64,000 nucleotides of DNA from Palsa-504 sp963808315. GTDB taxonomy: Bacteria; Actinomycetota; Actinomycetes; Streptosporangiales; Streptosporangiaceae. The notes below the pieces were generated by a model, which saw only the letters and a list, made by a program, of their open reading frames with translations, had not been told where the DNA came from and ran no database searches. The translations under genes and the position numbers were made by a program. The stretch lies in contig CAWEFK010000002.1 of the NCBI GenBank assembly GCA_963808315.1, forward strand, positions 62,001-126,000, in the 5' to 3' direction. Positions 35,704 to 44,078 of the stretch are shown one piece after another; within the stretch, counting starts at the first letter, position 1; each line of letters starts with the position of its first letter.

Positions 35704-36930
35704 TTAAAGCCTAGGGGCAGCTGCCTGCTGCTCACGCTGCTCGGCAGCACTCGGCGGAACGGACTGTGGTGATCCGATCGCGGGATGGCGCGTGTGCCTG
35801 ATGCCGAGAATCGACAGGAAGAACGTGCCGAGGATCAGCTGGCAGCTCACGATCAGCGCGGTCACCGACGGGATCATCAGCCGCAGCGCGTGCTCGTAGT
35901 CGAGCTGGTGGAACCGCTGGGTGTTCCAGTACAGCAGCGAGAAGATCAGGCCGGTCAGGCCGGCCAGGCCGATCACGAAGCCGAGGATCAGGCCGCGCTC
36001 CAGGGACAGCTTGCCCAGCAGCCGCTGCACCGCGGGCTCCTCGGGCAGGAAACCCTCCGCGCCCGCGTAGACCTGCGTGAACAACCAGAAGAGCACCGCC
36101 TGGAAGCCGATCACCACCATCGCCGACGCGCCGACCAGGGTGTCCACGTCGAAGGTCACCCCGCCGACGCTGAACGGGTGCGGGGCCACGATCGCGCCGA
36201 TGACCAGGCCCGCCACCAGCAGCACCAGGCCGGGCAGGAAGAACAGCCAGCGCGGGCTGAACAGCATCAGGAACCGCAGGTGCCGCCAGCCGTCCCGCCA
36301 GGTGTGCAGGTGCGGCGGCCGGCTCCGGCCGTCCTTGGCCAGCGTGGTCGGCACCTCGGTGATCCGCTGCCCGGCCAGCGTGGCCTTGACCACCATCTCG
36401 CTGGCGAACTCCATCCCGGTCGCCTGCAGGTTGAGCGACAGGATGGCTTCCCGGCTGAACCCGCGCAGCCCGCAGTGGAAGTCGCCGATCTTGCTGCGGA
36501 AGAACAGCCGGCCGATGAAGCTGAGCACCGGGTTGCCGAGGTATCTGTGCAGCGGCGGCATGGCCCCGGGCGCGATGCCGCCGGCGAACCGGTTGCCCAT
36601 CACCAGCTCCGCGCCCTTCCGCAGTTCGTTAACGAACGGCATCAGGTTGGTGAAATCGTAGCTGTCGTCGGCGTCGCCCATGATGATGTACGCGCCCCGG
36701 GCCGCGACGATCCCGCCCATCAGCGCGTTGCCGTAGCCCTTCTCGCTGATCGGGACGACGCGGGCGCCCGCCTCGGTGGCCAGCTGCTGGCTGCCGTCTG
36801 TGCTGCCGTTATCGGCGACGAGCACCTCGCCGCTGATGCCGCTCGCGGCCAGGAACCCCATGGCCTTGGCCACGCACGTCGCCACGGTCTCCGCCTCGTT
36901 GAGGCAGGGCATGACCACGGTCAGCTCCAC
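35704..36930 (-). CDS. membrane-anchored family 2 glycosyltransferase
   Basis: A 408-residue polyprenol-phosphate sugar transferase-like protein. The GT-A domain (about 1-230) starts V-V-M-P-C-L-N-E-A-E and has the D-D-S-Y-D metal site; the C-terminal half has about four hydrophobic spans. This plan is that of DPM1/GtrB enzymes that load sugars onto a lipid carrier for GT-C transferases, two of which are in this window. GTG at 36930 has AAGGAG eight bases upstream. Substrate unknown. Confidence 0.87.
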   Translation of the reverse strand: MELTVVMPCLNEAETVATCVAKAMGFLAASGISGEVLVADNGSTDGSQQLATEAGARVVPISEKGYGNALMGGIVAARGAYIIMGDADDSYDFTNLMPFVNELRKGAELVMGNRFAGGIAPGAMPPLHRYLGNPVLSFIGRLFFRSKIGDFHCGLRGFSREAILSLNLQATGMEFASEMVVKATLAGQRITEVPTTLAKDGRSRPPHLHTWRDGWRHLRFLMLFSPRWLFFLPGLVLLVAGLVIGAIVAPHPFSVGGVTFDVDTLVGASAMVVIGFQAVLFWLFTQVYAGAEGFLPEEPAVQRLLGKLSLERGLILGFVIGLAGLTGLIFSLLYWNTQRFHQLDYEHALRLMIPSVTALIVSCQLILGTFFLSILGIRHTRHPAIGSPQSVPPSAAEQREQQAAAPRL

Positions 36931-37074
36931 GATCTCGACTCCTTACCGTCTGCGGATCCGGCCGCTTGTGGCCGTCCTTGGTCATGCCTTCTATTAACGT
37001 AGGCGAGTGACGAAGCACCGAACCGGCCGCTTGTTCGTTGTCAGGGCCATCAACCCAGCACAGGAGGGTACGGC

Positions 37075-38754
37075 TTGAGGGTAATGCCTGCGGCTCCGTC
37101 ACGTGAGCCATCGGCGCGACGGGCCTGGTCGTTCCGCCCGGGCTGGCCGGACTGGGCCAGCCGGGATGGCGTCCGCTCCCTCGCCGGCCGGACCTGGTCG
37201 GGGCACCGCCTGTTCATCCTCGTCCTCATACCTGCGGTCCTGCTCCGCGTGGACGCGGAGCTCGGCTACCGGTGGCAGGCCTGGTTCAACGACTCGTTCC
37301 AGTACATCCAGAACACGGTGCACTTCAACCTCGACCCGGTCCGCGTGTCGGGGTACTCGGTCTGGCTAAAGCTGCTCGAGCCGTTTCACAGTTACGCTCT
37401 GGTAACGATTCTGCAACATTTGATGGGCCTAGCGGTGGCCGTCCTGATCTACGCGCTGGCCCGGCATCGCTTCGGCACCCGCCCCTGGCTCGCCACGCTG
37501 GCGACCGTGCCCGTGCTCTACGACGGCTTCGAGATCCAGCTCGAGCACCTGGTCTTGTCCGACATCCCGCTGCTGTTCCTGCTCGTGCTGGTGACCACCA
37601 TGCTGCTGTGGAACCCGGCGGGCCCGTCGCTGCGCACCTGTGTGCTGGTCGGCCTGTTCCTCGGCCTGGCCGACTGCTTGCGGGCGGTCGGCCTGCCGCT
37701 GCTCGCGGTGTTCGCCGTCTACATGATCATCAGGCGGGTCAGCTGGCGGCGGGTCGCGGCCACCATCGTGGTGTGCCTGCTCCCCGTGGTCGCCTACGCG
37801 AGCGTGTTCGACCTGGAGCACGGCCAGTTCGCGATGAGCGATGCCACTGGCGTGTTCCTGTACTCGCGGGTGATGACCTTCGCCGAGTGCGCCAAGATGA
37901 GCGTTCCGGTGGACGAGCTGAACCTGTGCACCATCGTGCCGCCGGACCGGCGGCCGATTGCCCAGGCTTACATCTGGACCTCGCAAACTCCGCTGGACGC
38001 CTACCCGCCGTCCAAGTTCTCCCCGACGCCCAACCAGCTGGCGGAGAACTTCGCCGTCCGGGCCATCGAGGCGCAGCCGCTCGACTACGCCAGGGCCGTG
38101 TTCGACGACACCTGGCGGGCGTTCGGCTGGAGGCGGGTGGTGTTCCCCAACGCCCCGACCTACGACGAGTACCTGTTCGGCAAGCACTCGCTGCCGGTTC
38201 CGGCCTGGAGTGAGGTTAGGGTCGGGGGCTACTCCTCCTACGCCGCCGCGTACGTCCACGGCAACCCGCTGACCGACGTGGTCGCGCCCTTCTCCACCGT
38301 CATCCGGGTGTACCAGCGGCACATCTACCTGCCGGGCACCGTCTACGGGCTCATCCTGCTGATCGGCCTGGGCGGCCTGGCCGCGGCCTGGCGGCGGCTG
38401 GGCGGCGAGGCGCTGCTGCCGTGGGCCATCTCGCTGGCGCTGATCGTGATCCCGGCGGCGACCGCCGAGTTCGACTACCGGTACGTGCTGCCCGCCGTCC
38501 CCTTCGCCTGCCTGGCGGCGGTCATGGCCTTCAGCCCAGACACCGAGGGTGGCCGCTGGCTGCGGCGGCTAGCCTGCCGCCGGCGGCCGGAGCCCGAGCC
38601 CGCCGGGCGCGGGGCGGGTTCGCCGCGAGACCGGGTCGGCCGTCGGGGCCGGCAGTTCGCCCGCGAGCGCCGGGTCAGCCGGGTCCGTCGGTGGCTCCGG
38701 CTTCGCGGGCCCGGCGCCGGCTCCTGCGGTCGGTGCCGGCGACGACCAGCGTGA
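37075..38754 (+). CDS. polytopic membrane protein, putative GT-C glycosyltransferase
   Basis: 559 residues with about ten hydrophobic spans and a long outside loop around residues 260-400. I find no firm family match. The overall plan (an early N-D-S-F-Q-Y loop after the first span, short cytoplasmic turns, C-terminal spans ending in F-D-Y-R-Y-V-L-P) resembles lipid-linked-sugar-dependent GT-C enzymes. TTG at 37075 has GGAGGG upstream; ATG at 37084 is an alternative. It is divergent from the GT2 gene that may supply its donor. The Arg-rich last 60 residues overlap rsmI by 80 bases on the other strand; a lost stop is possible. Confidence 0.75.
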   Translation: MRVMPAAPSREPSARRAWSFRPGWPDWASRDGVRSLAGRTWSGHRLFILVLIPAVLLRVDAELGYRWQAWFNDSFQYIQNTVHFNLDPVRVSGYSVWLKLLEPFHSYALVTILQHLMGLAVAVLIYALARHRFGTRPWLATLATVPVLYDGFEIQLEHLVLSDIPLLFLLVLVTTMLLWNPAGPSLRTCVLVGLFLGLADCLRAVGLPLLAVFAVYMIIRRVSWRRVAATIVVCLLPVVAYASVFDLEHGQFAMSDATGVFLYSRVMTFAECAKMSVPVDELNLCTIVPPDRRPIAQAYIWTSQTPLDAYPPSKFSPTPNQLAENFAVRAIEAQPLDYARAVFDDTWRAFGWRRVVFPNAPTYDEYLFGKHSLPVPAWSEVRVGGYSSYAAAYVHGNPLTDVVAPFSTVIRVYQRHIYLPGTVYGLILLIGLGGLAAAWRRLGGEALLPWAISLALIVIPAATAEFDYRYVLPAVPFACLAAVMAFSPDTEGGRWLRRLACRRRPEPEPAGRGAGSPRDRVGRRGRQFARERRVSRVRRWLRLRGPGAGSCGRCRRRPA

Positions 38755-39481
38755 TCTCGCCTCGGACGGTACCTGAGCCGGCGCCCGCCGCCGCCCCCCA
38801 GGCGGCGAGCTCGGCCAGCGTGCCGCGCACGATCTCCTCGTGCACCTTGGTGAGCTCGCGGCATACCACCGCCCGGCGGTCCGCGCCATGCGAGGCGGCC
38901 AGCTCGGCCAGCGTGCTGGCCAGCCTGCGGCCCGCCTCGAAATAGACCTGCGTCCGGCTATCGGCGGCCAGCTCCGCGAACCGGGTGTGCCGCTGGCCCT
39001 TGCCGCGGGGCGGGAACCCCTCGAAGCAGAACCTGTCGGTGGGCAGCCCGGAGACGGCCAGCGCGGTCGTCACCGCGGACGGACCAGGCAGCGCCGTCAC
39101 CCGCAGGCCGGCCGCCGCGGCCGCGGCGACGAGCCGGTAGCCCGGATCGCTGATCGCCGGGGTGCCCGCGTCGGTGATGAGCAGGATGTCCTGGCCCGCC
39201 TTCAGCTCCTCGAGCAGGCCGGGGGTGCGGCGCGTCTCGACCGCATCGTAGTAGGAAACCACCCGCGCCTTGAGCTCGATGTTCAGTGCGGAGGCGAGCC
39301 AGCGGACCCGCCGGGTGTCCTCGGCCGCGATCAGGGTGGCCTCGGAGAGTTCGGTGACCAGCCGGGCTGACGCGTCTTCGGTCCGGCCGATGGGCGCCGC
39401 GGCCAGGATCAGCACGCCGGGCTCGTCCCGCTGCGTCCCGTCCGCCTCACGTCGCGCCTTGCCGCTCTGGTGTCCCGACAT
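38675..39481 (-). CDS. rsmI: 16S rRNA (cytidine(1402)-2'-O)-methyltransferase
   Basis: Tetrapyrrole-methylase-fold enzyme that modifies C1402 of 16S rRNA. The family segments G-V-L-I-L-A-A-A-P-I-G, E-D-T-R-R, D-A-G-T-P-A-I-S-D-P-G and P-G-P-S-A-V-T-T-A-L are all present. ATG at 39481 gives 268 residues; an in-frame ATG at 39526 is possible. Its 3' end converges with the membrane protein gene. Divergent from the mannosyltransferase. Confidence 0.93.
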   Translation of the reverse strand: MSGHQSGKARREADGTQRDEPGVLILAAAPIGRTEDASARLVTELSEATLIAAEDTRRVRWLASALNIELKARVVSYYDAVETRRTPGLLEELKAGQDILLITDAGTPAISDPGYRLVAAAAAAGLRVTALPGPSAVTTALAVSGLPTDRFCFEGFPPRGKGQRHTRFAELAADSRTQVYFEAGRRLASTLAELAASHGADRRAVVCRELTKVHEEIVRGTLAELAAWGAAAGAGSGTVRGEITLVVAGTDRRSRRRAREAGATDGPG

Positions 39482-39555
39482 GTGTCTCGCGTCCTGTTCT
39501 GGTCCGTGCGCCGCGCACATCGTCATCCGGCTAGCCGGACCTTACCGCCCACCAG

Positions 39556-39561
39556 TAGCAT
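39556..39561 (+). promoter_or_regulatory. leaderless -10 box of the mannosyltransferase
   Basis: TAGCAT ends seven bases before the ATG at 39569, and no ribosome site is present. Both facts fit a leaderless transcript and favour that ATG over the one at 39560. Confidence 0.5.
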
Positions 39562-39568
39562 GTGCCCG

Positions 39569-41182
39569 ATGACGGCGACCGAGGCGGACACGCCCGCCGA
39601 CGAGACCAGCCGGCTTTCGACCCTCCGAGCCCGGCTGACCTCACCGATGCCTGCCGACCGGCCGTGGGGGTGGCTTGGCCCGCTGCTGGTCACCGCGTTC
39701 GGCGCGTTCTTCCGCTTCAACCGGCTGCAGGTGCCGCGGGCCCTGGTGTTCGACGAGACGTACTACGCCAAGGACGCCTGGAGCATCCTGAACCACGGGG
39801 TCGAGCTGAACCTGGTCAGCAACGCCAACTCGATCATCCAGGCCGGGCACACCAACATCTTCGCCGCCTGCAACGGCACGTCGGCCTGCGGTGAGTACGT
39901 GGTGCAGCCAGAGGTGGGCAAGCTGCTGATCGCGGTGGGCGAGTGGCTGTTCGGCCTGAACTCCTTCGGCTGGCGGTTCGCCAGCGCCGTGTTCGGGTCT
40001 CTGTCCATCTTGCTGATGTGCCGGATCGCCCGCCGGATGACCAGGTCAACCCTGCTCGGCTGCATCGCGGGGCTGCTGATGTCGCTGGACGGCCTGGAGT
40101 TCGTGGCGTCCAGGACCGGGATCCTGGACATCTTCCTGATGTTCTTCGTGCTGGCCGCGTTTGGCAGCATGGTCATCGACAGGGATGTATCCCGCGCCCG
40201 GCTGGCCGAAAAGGTCGCGGGCTCGGGGATTGCCGGGGGCACCGGCCCCGCACTCGGGATCCGCCGGTGGCGGGTCGTGGCCGGTATCTTCCTGGGCCTG
40301 GCCGTGGGCACCAAGTGGAACGCGGTCTGGTACATCCTCGCGTTCGCCGCGCTGGGCATCTTGTGGGACATCGGCGCCCGCCGGACGGCCGGGCTGCGCT
40401 CGTCCGTGTGGGGCGCGCTGCGCGACGCGCTATGGCTGCCGGTCACCTTCGTGGTGATCCCGCTGGGCGTCTACCTGGCCAGCTGGAGCGGCTGGTTCGC
40501 CACCAGCACCGGATACTACAGGAACTACGCGCAACTGCATGGTGTGCACACCCCGGTGATCTCGGCCCTGTACTCGCTGTACGAGTACCACCTGGAGGCG
40601 ATCAAGTTCGGTGTGGGCCTGCGCACCCCGCACCCGTACCAGTCGCAGCCCTGGGACTGGTTGCTGATGACCAGGCCGGTCGCCTTCTTCTACGAGTGCT
40701 ACACCGGCCCGGTGCCCGGCCCGTCGCACTACTGCCCGACGGGTTACAAGGGCACCATGTGGTCGCAAGAGGTGCTGGCCATCGGGACTCCGGCCATCTG
40801 GTGGGGTTCCATGCTGGCCCTGGTGTTCTGCCTGGGCTGGTGGCTGCTGCACCGGGACTGGCGGGCCGGCGCGGTGCTGCTCGGCGTCATCGCCGGCTGG
40901 GCGCCCTGGTTCCCGCTGGTGACCCGGACCAAGTTCTACTACTACGCGCTGGAATTCGAACCGTTCCTGATCTTGTCCATCGTGCTGTGCCTGGGACTGA
41001 TCCTGGGGCCTGCCACGTCGAGCGTGCTGCGCCGCTCGATCGGCTCCGGTCTTGTCGGCGCCTACGTGCTGTGCGTCCTGCTGATGTTCTGGTACTTTTA
41101 TTCGATCCTGGCGGGTAAGGTCATCCCGTATCACGACTGGTACCTCCATATGTGGTACAAGGTCGGCCGAGGCTGGATCTGA
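39569..41182 (+). CDS. pmt: dolichyl-phosphate-mannose--protein O-mannosyltransferase
   Basis: Integral membrane GT-C enzyme of 537 residues that transfers mannose from polyprenyl-phosphate-mannose to secreted proteins. The first outside loop carries the catalytic D-E in V-F-D-E-T-Y-Y-A-K-D and, later, Q-P-E-V-G-K. About eleven hydrophobic spans follow. Actinobacterial Pmt acts together with the Sec system and a Ppm1-type donor synthase. The Thr/Ala/Ser-rich secreted proteins in this window (44079 and 58471) are plausible substrates. Confidence 0.92.
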   Translation: MTATEADTPADETSRLSTLRARLTSPMPADRPWGWLGPLLVTAFGAFFRFNRLQVPRALVFDETYYAKDAWSILNHGVELNLVSNANSIIQAGHTNIFAACNGTSACGEYVVQPEVGKLLIAVGEWLFGLNSFGWRFASAVFGSLSILLMCRIARRMTRSTLLGCIAGLLMSLDGLEFVASRTGILDIFLMFFVLAAFGSMVIDRDVSRARLAEKVAGSGIAGGTGPALGIRRWRVVAGIFLGLAVGTKWNAVWYILAFAALGILWDIGARRTAGLRSSVWGALRDALWLPVTFVVIPLGVYLASWSGWFATSTGYYRNYAQLHGVHTPVISALYSLYEYHLEAIKFGVGLRTPHPYQSQPWDWLLMTRPVAFFYECYTGPVPGPSHYCPTGYKGTMWSQEVLAIGTPAIWWGSMLALVFCLGWWLLHRDWRAGAVLLGVIAGWAPWFPLVTRTKFYYYALEFEPFLILSIVLCLGLILGPATSSVLRRSIGSGLVGAYVLCVLLMFWYFYSILAGKVIPYHDWYLHMWYKVGRGWI

Positions 41183-41419
41183 CCGGCCTGGTCCGGCGTG
41201 GCCGGATGGCGGGTCAGCGAGTCGCGCGGGTCTGCTTCTGCACATCCTTTCGGTCGGCTTCCAGGTTTCTTTCAGCTCACCTGGGCATCCTTAGAACCGA
41301 CGGGGGTAGCAGGACAGCACTATCCCAGTCGCCGCCAACGTGATTTCTGCAACAGGGGGGACGTTTCCGGGCCTGTTGTGCGTCTATATACAGTGAGATG
41401 ACAAAACACCGGAGCGAAC

Positions 41420-42001
41420 ATGAGTCGAGCCGAACACACTAGCGACGATCGCGCGCGATTTGAGCGCGACGTCATTCCGCAGCTTGGCCAGCTGTACCCG
41501 GCGGCGCTCCGGATGACGAGGAACCCGACCGACGCCGAGGACCTCGTGCAGGAAACGTCGGTCAAGGCGTACGCGGCGTTCCAGCAGTTCACCCCGGGCA
41601 CGAATCTGCGGGCCTGGCTGAACCGGATCCTGACCACCACCTTTATCAACGTCTACCGCAAGCGGCGCCGGGAGCCTCAGCAGGCGCTCGGCGGAGACCT
41701 GCAGGAATGGCAGATGTCCGCGGACCGGCTCGCGCCCCCCGTGCCATCGGCCGAGACCGAAGCGCTGAACCGGACCACCGATTCCGACCTGCTGCGCGCC
41801 CTGCGCGAGCTGCCCGGCGAGTTCCGGACGGCCGTGTACCTGGCCGACATCGAGGGTTACCCCTACCGCGAGATCGCCGAGATCATGGGAACGCCGGTTG
41901 GGACCGTGATGTCGCGGCTGCACCGAGGCCGCAGGAAGATCCGGGAGCAGCTGCTGGCCGGCGGGTTCGGTGTCCCGCGGGCTGAGTCGTCGGGCGCCTG
42001 A
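41420..42001 (+). CDS. ECF sigma factor, SigR/SigH-like
   Basis: RNA polymerase sigma factor of 193 residues. Region 2 is D-A-E-D-L-V-Q-E-T-S-V-K-A-Y-A-A-F (residues about 35-51) with N-L-R-A-W-L-N-R-I-L-T-T-T-F-I-N-V-Y-R-K; region 4 is Y-R-E-I-A-E-I-M-G-T-P-V-G-T-V-M-S-R-L-H-R-G-R. These match the thiol-stress SigR group. Such genes are normally followed by a zinc anti-sigma (RsrA); here the next gene converges from the other strand and no anti-sigma is present. A TATA-like stretch at 41385-41394 could be its -10. CGGAGCG precedes the ATG. Confidence 0.9.
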   Translation: MSRAEHTSDDRARFERDVIPQLGQLYPAALRMTRNPTDAEDLVQETSVKAYAAFQQFTPGTNLRAWLNRILTTTFINVYRKRRREPQQALGGDLQEWQMSADRLAPPVPSAETEALNRTTDSDLLRALRELPGEFRTAVYLADIEGYPYREIAEIMGTPVGTVMSRLHRGRRKIREQLLAGGFGVPRAESSGA

Positions 42002-42013
42002 GCGCTCCTTTGC

Positions 42014-43540
42014 TTATGGCCCGTAGAGGGTCAGCATCACTTCGCCGGCCATCCAGCGGTGGATGATGCGCATCCCGGCCGCCCCGATCAGCGCCATCTT
42101 TTCCTTGTCCACTGGAGTGAACGGCACGGGGAACTTGTAGTTGCTTGCACCGGTGACCACCCACACCCGGCTGACGTCGGTGAACCGGCTTTTCAGCTCG
42201 GCCGGGCTGGTGATCTCGTTGCCGGTCAAGGTGGCCGAGGCGGTCGGGGACGTGGCCAGCGCGATATCCCGCAGCTTGGCAAAGGGCGCCGGGTACCCGG
42301 TGCCGAGCACGTGCATGTCGACCGGGAGATAGAAGACCACGTCACCGGGTTGCTCGTTGGCCGCGACGATAGCCGAGGCCTGCCTCAGGTTGTCCGGGCG
42401 GGCCGCGCTCTGCCGGATGACCTGCTGCGGGCCGATCAGCATGGCCACCAGCACCAGGCCGACCAGGGCGGACGGCGCCCAGGTCAGCCGGTGCCTGCCC
42501 AACGCCGTACCCGCCATGGTCCGGGCCAGCCCGACCAGACCGGCCGCGACCAGGATGGCCAGCGCGGGCAGGCAGAACTCGACGTACCGCTCGATGTAGA
42601 CCGGCTTGACGAATGACCCGGCGATCAGCAGGAAAGGCGGCACGGTCAGCCAGGGCAGCGCGATCGCCACGGGATTGAGCGGGCGCCAGTTGTCCGTGAG
42701 GCAGGCGACCCCGATGCCCGCCAGGACCAGCACGGCGACCGGAACGATCAGTCCCCTCGAGCCCGCGAAGTTCTCAAAGAGCCGCTCGATCGTACTGGCG
42801 TCGGGTCGCGAGACCCAGGCGATCTGCTCTCGCTCGCGGAACGAGACGGCCACCAGCGGACCGAGCACGATCAGCGGCGCGACGCCAGCGGTCAGCCACC
42901 GCAACGGCACGCGGCCCATCCGGCGGCCGGCGGCGCTCCCGCTGCGGGGGCCTTCGGGTCTGGTGAGCAGCAGCGTGACGCCGTGGGCAACCAGGATGAG
43001 CAGCCCGAACAGGTTGAAAAGACCGGTGAGGGCCACGGCGGCGGCGTACGCCGCCCACCAGCGCCACCGGCCATCGGGGTAGGCCCGGAGCAGCAGGTAG
43101 CTGGAGATCGTGGCGAACATCGTCACGATCGCGTAGGACCTGGCCGTCTGGGCGTAGAAGGTCATGTACGGGGCGGTCGCGAACACCAGCCCGGACAGCA
43201 GCCCGGTCAGCGCCGGGACATGGCGGCCGGCCTGCCCGGCCGGATCCGGCCCTTGCGCAAGCAGGGCCGCGCGGCGGCCGATCGCCGCGGTGAACGCGGT
43301 GGCGACGACCATCGCGACCAGCGAGGGGAACCGCAGGGCCGTGGCCGAGGTCCCGGCCGCGGCCGCGATGAAGTGCATGAGGAAGTAGTAGGCGCCGTGC
43401 ACGGCGTCGGTCTTCCCGAGCAAGGCGAACAGCTGGCTGACCGATCGCCCGATCGCATCCTTGGTGTAGGCCTCGTCCCGCCAGAGCGAGGGCCCGCCGA
43501 TCTCGTACCCGCCGACCACGAATGCGATGGCCGCGGGCAC
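42014..43540 (-). CDS. GT-C type membrane glycosyltransferase (5' end uncertain)
   Basis: 508 residues, about ten hydrophobic spans. The first outside loop has G-G-P-S-L-W-R-D-E-A-Y-T-K, a GT-39/ArnT-like R-D-E motif, so it probably moves a sugar from a lipid carrier onto an envelope polymer or protein. The GTG at 43540 cuts into the first membrane span, so the gene likely begins further right. The frame continues without a start through V-Q-P-F-A-G-P-S-P-A-R-R-I-G-D-R-L; another frame begins near 43862 with S-E-R-D-A-G-A-Q-N-P. A shift in the 24-bp repeats near 43613-43660 would join them. Confidence 0.8.
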   Translation of the reverse strand: MPAAIAFVVGGYEIGGPSLWRDEAYTKDAIGRSVSQLFALLGKTDAVHGAYYFLMHFIAAAAGTSATALRFPSLVAMVVATAFTAAIGRRAALLAQGPDPAGQAGRHVPALTGLLSGLVFATAPYMTFYAQTARSYAIVTMFATISSYLLLRAYPDGRWRWWAAYAAAVALTGLFNLFGLLILVAHGVTLLLTRPEGPRSGSAAGRRMGRVPLRWLTAGVAPLIVLGPLVAVSFREREQIAWVSRPDASTIERLFENFAGSRGLIVPVAVLVLAGIGVACLTDNWRPLNPVAIALPWLTVPPFLLIAGSFVKPVYIERYVEFCLPALAILVAAGLVGLARTMAGTALGRHRLTWAPSALVGLVLVAMLIGPQQVIRQSAARPDNLRQASAIVAANEQPGDVVFYLPVDMHVLGTGYPAPFAKLRDIALATSPTASATLTGNEITSPAELKSRFTDVSRVWVVTGASNYKFPVPFTPVDKEKMALIGAAGMRIIHRWMAGEVMLTLYGP

Positions 43541-43612
43541 GGCGACGACCAGCCGGTCACCGATCCGGCGAGCGGGCGAAGGGCCGGCGAAGGGCTGGAC
43601 GGTCCGGCCGGC

Positions 43613-43660
43613 GAAGGGCCGGGCGGGCGAGCGGACGAAGGGCCGGGCGGGCGAGCGGAC
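43613..43660. repeat. 24-bp perfect tandem duplication
   Basis: Two identical 24-base copies, 43613-43636 and 43637-43660, in the likely N-terminal coding region of the GT-C gene. They encode Arg/Pro/Ser/Ala-rich sequence in any frame. Confidence 0.9.
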
Positions 43661-44078
43661 GAGGAGTTGGCCGGATGGGCTGTTGAAGGGCGGGCCGGGC
43701 CGGGCCGGGCGGACGCTGCCGTCGCCTCGGGACGACGCTCGCCGCGGACCGGAGGCGGCGTCGCGGGCAGCGTCGCCTGCCGGGAGACCTGGCCGCCAGC
43801 CGAGCTCGCGACGCTGGCCGTGGCCGGGTTCTGAGCCCCAGCGTCCCGCTCCGACACGATCGGTCCCTTCCGCGCTCCCAGGTCTGGCGGCGTTCCGGAC
43901 TTCAGGCTATCCGAGATCAGGCGGCGAGCCGGGCCGTCCGTTCCGCCGTAATAGGTCGGCAATTCGTCGCCTCGCCGGATCCTCCGGACCTCACGCCATC
44001 GGCGCGGCTCACCTCCCCGGATGCGGTACGCGCAGGTCAGCGTTTGACCGGGCGGCCCGGGGGATCGAGGATAGCCGG

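Noticed and set aside
43527..44078. Plus-strand extension of the propeller lipoprotein upstream of 44079
   Set aside because: It would remove the signal peptide from the N-terminus and runs antisense to the GT-C gene; the ATG at 44079 has a ribosome site and signal peptide.
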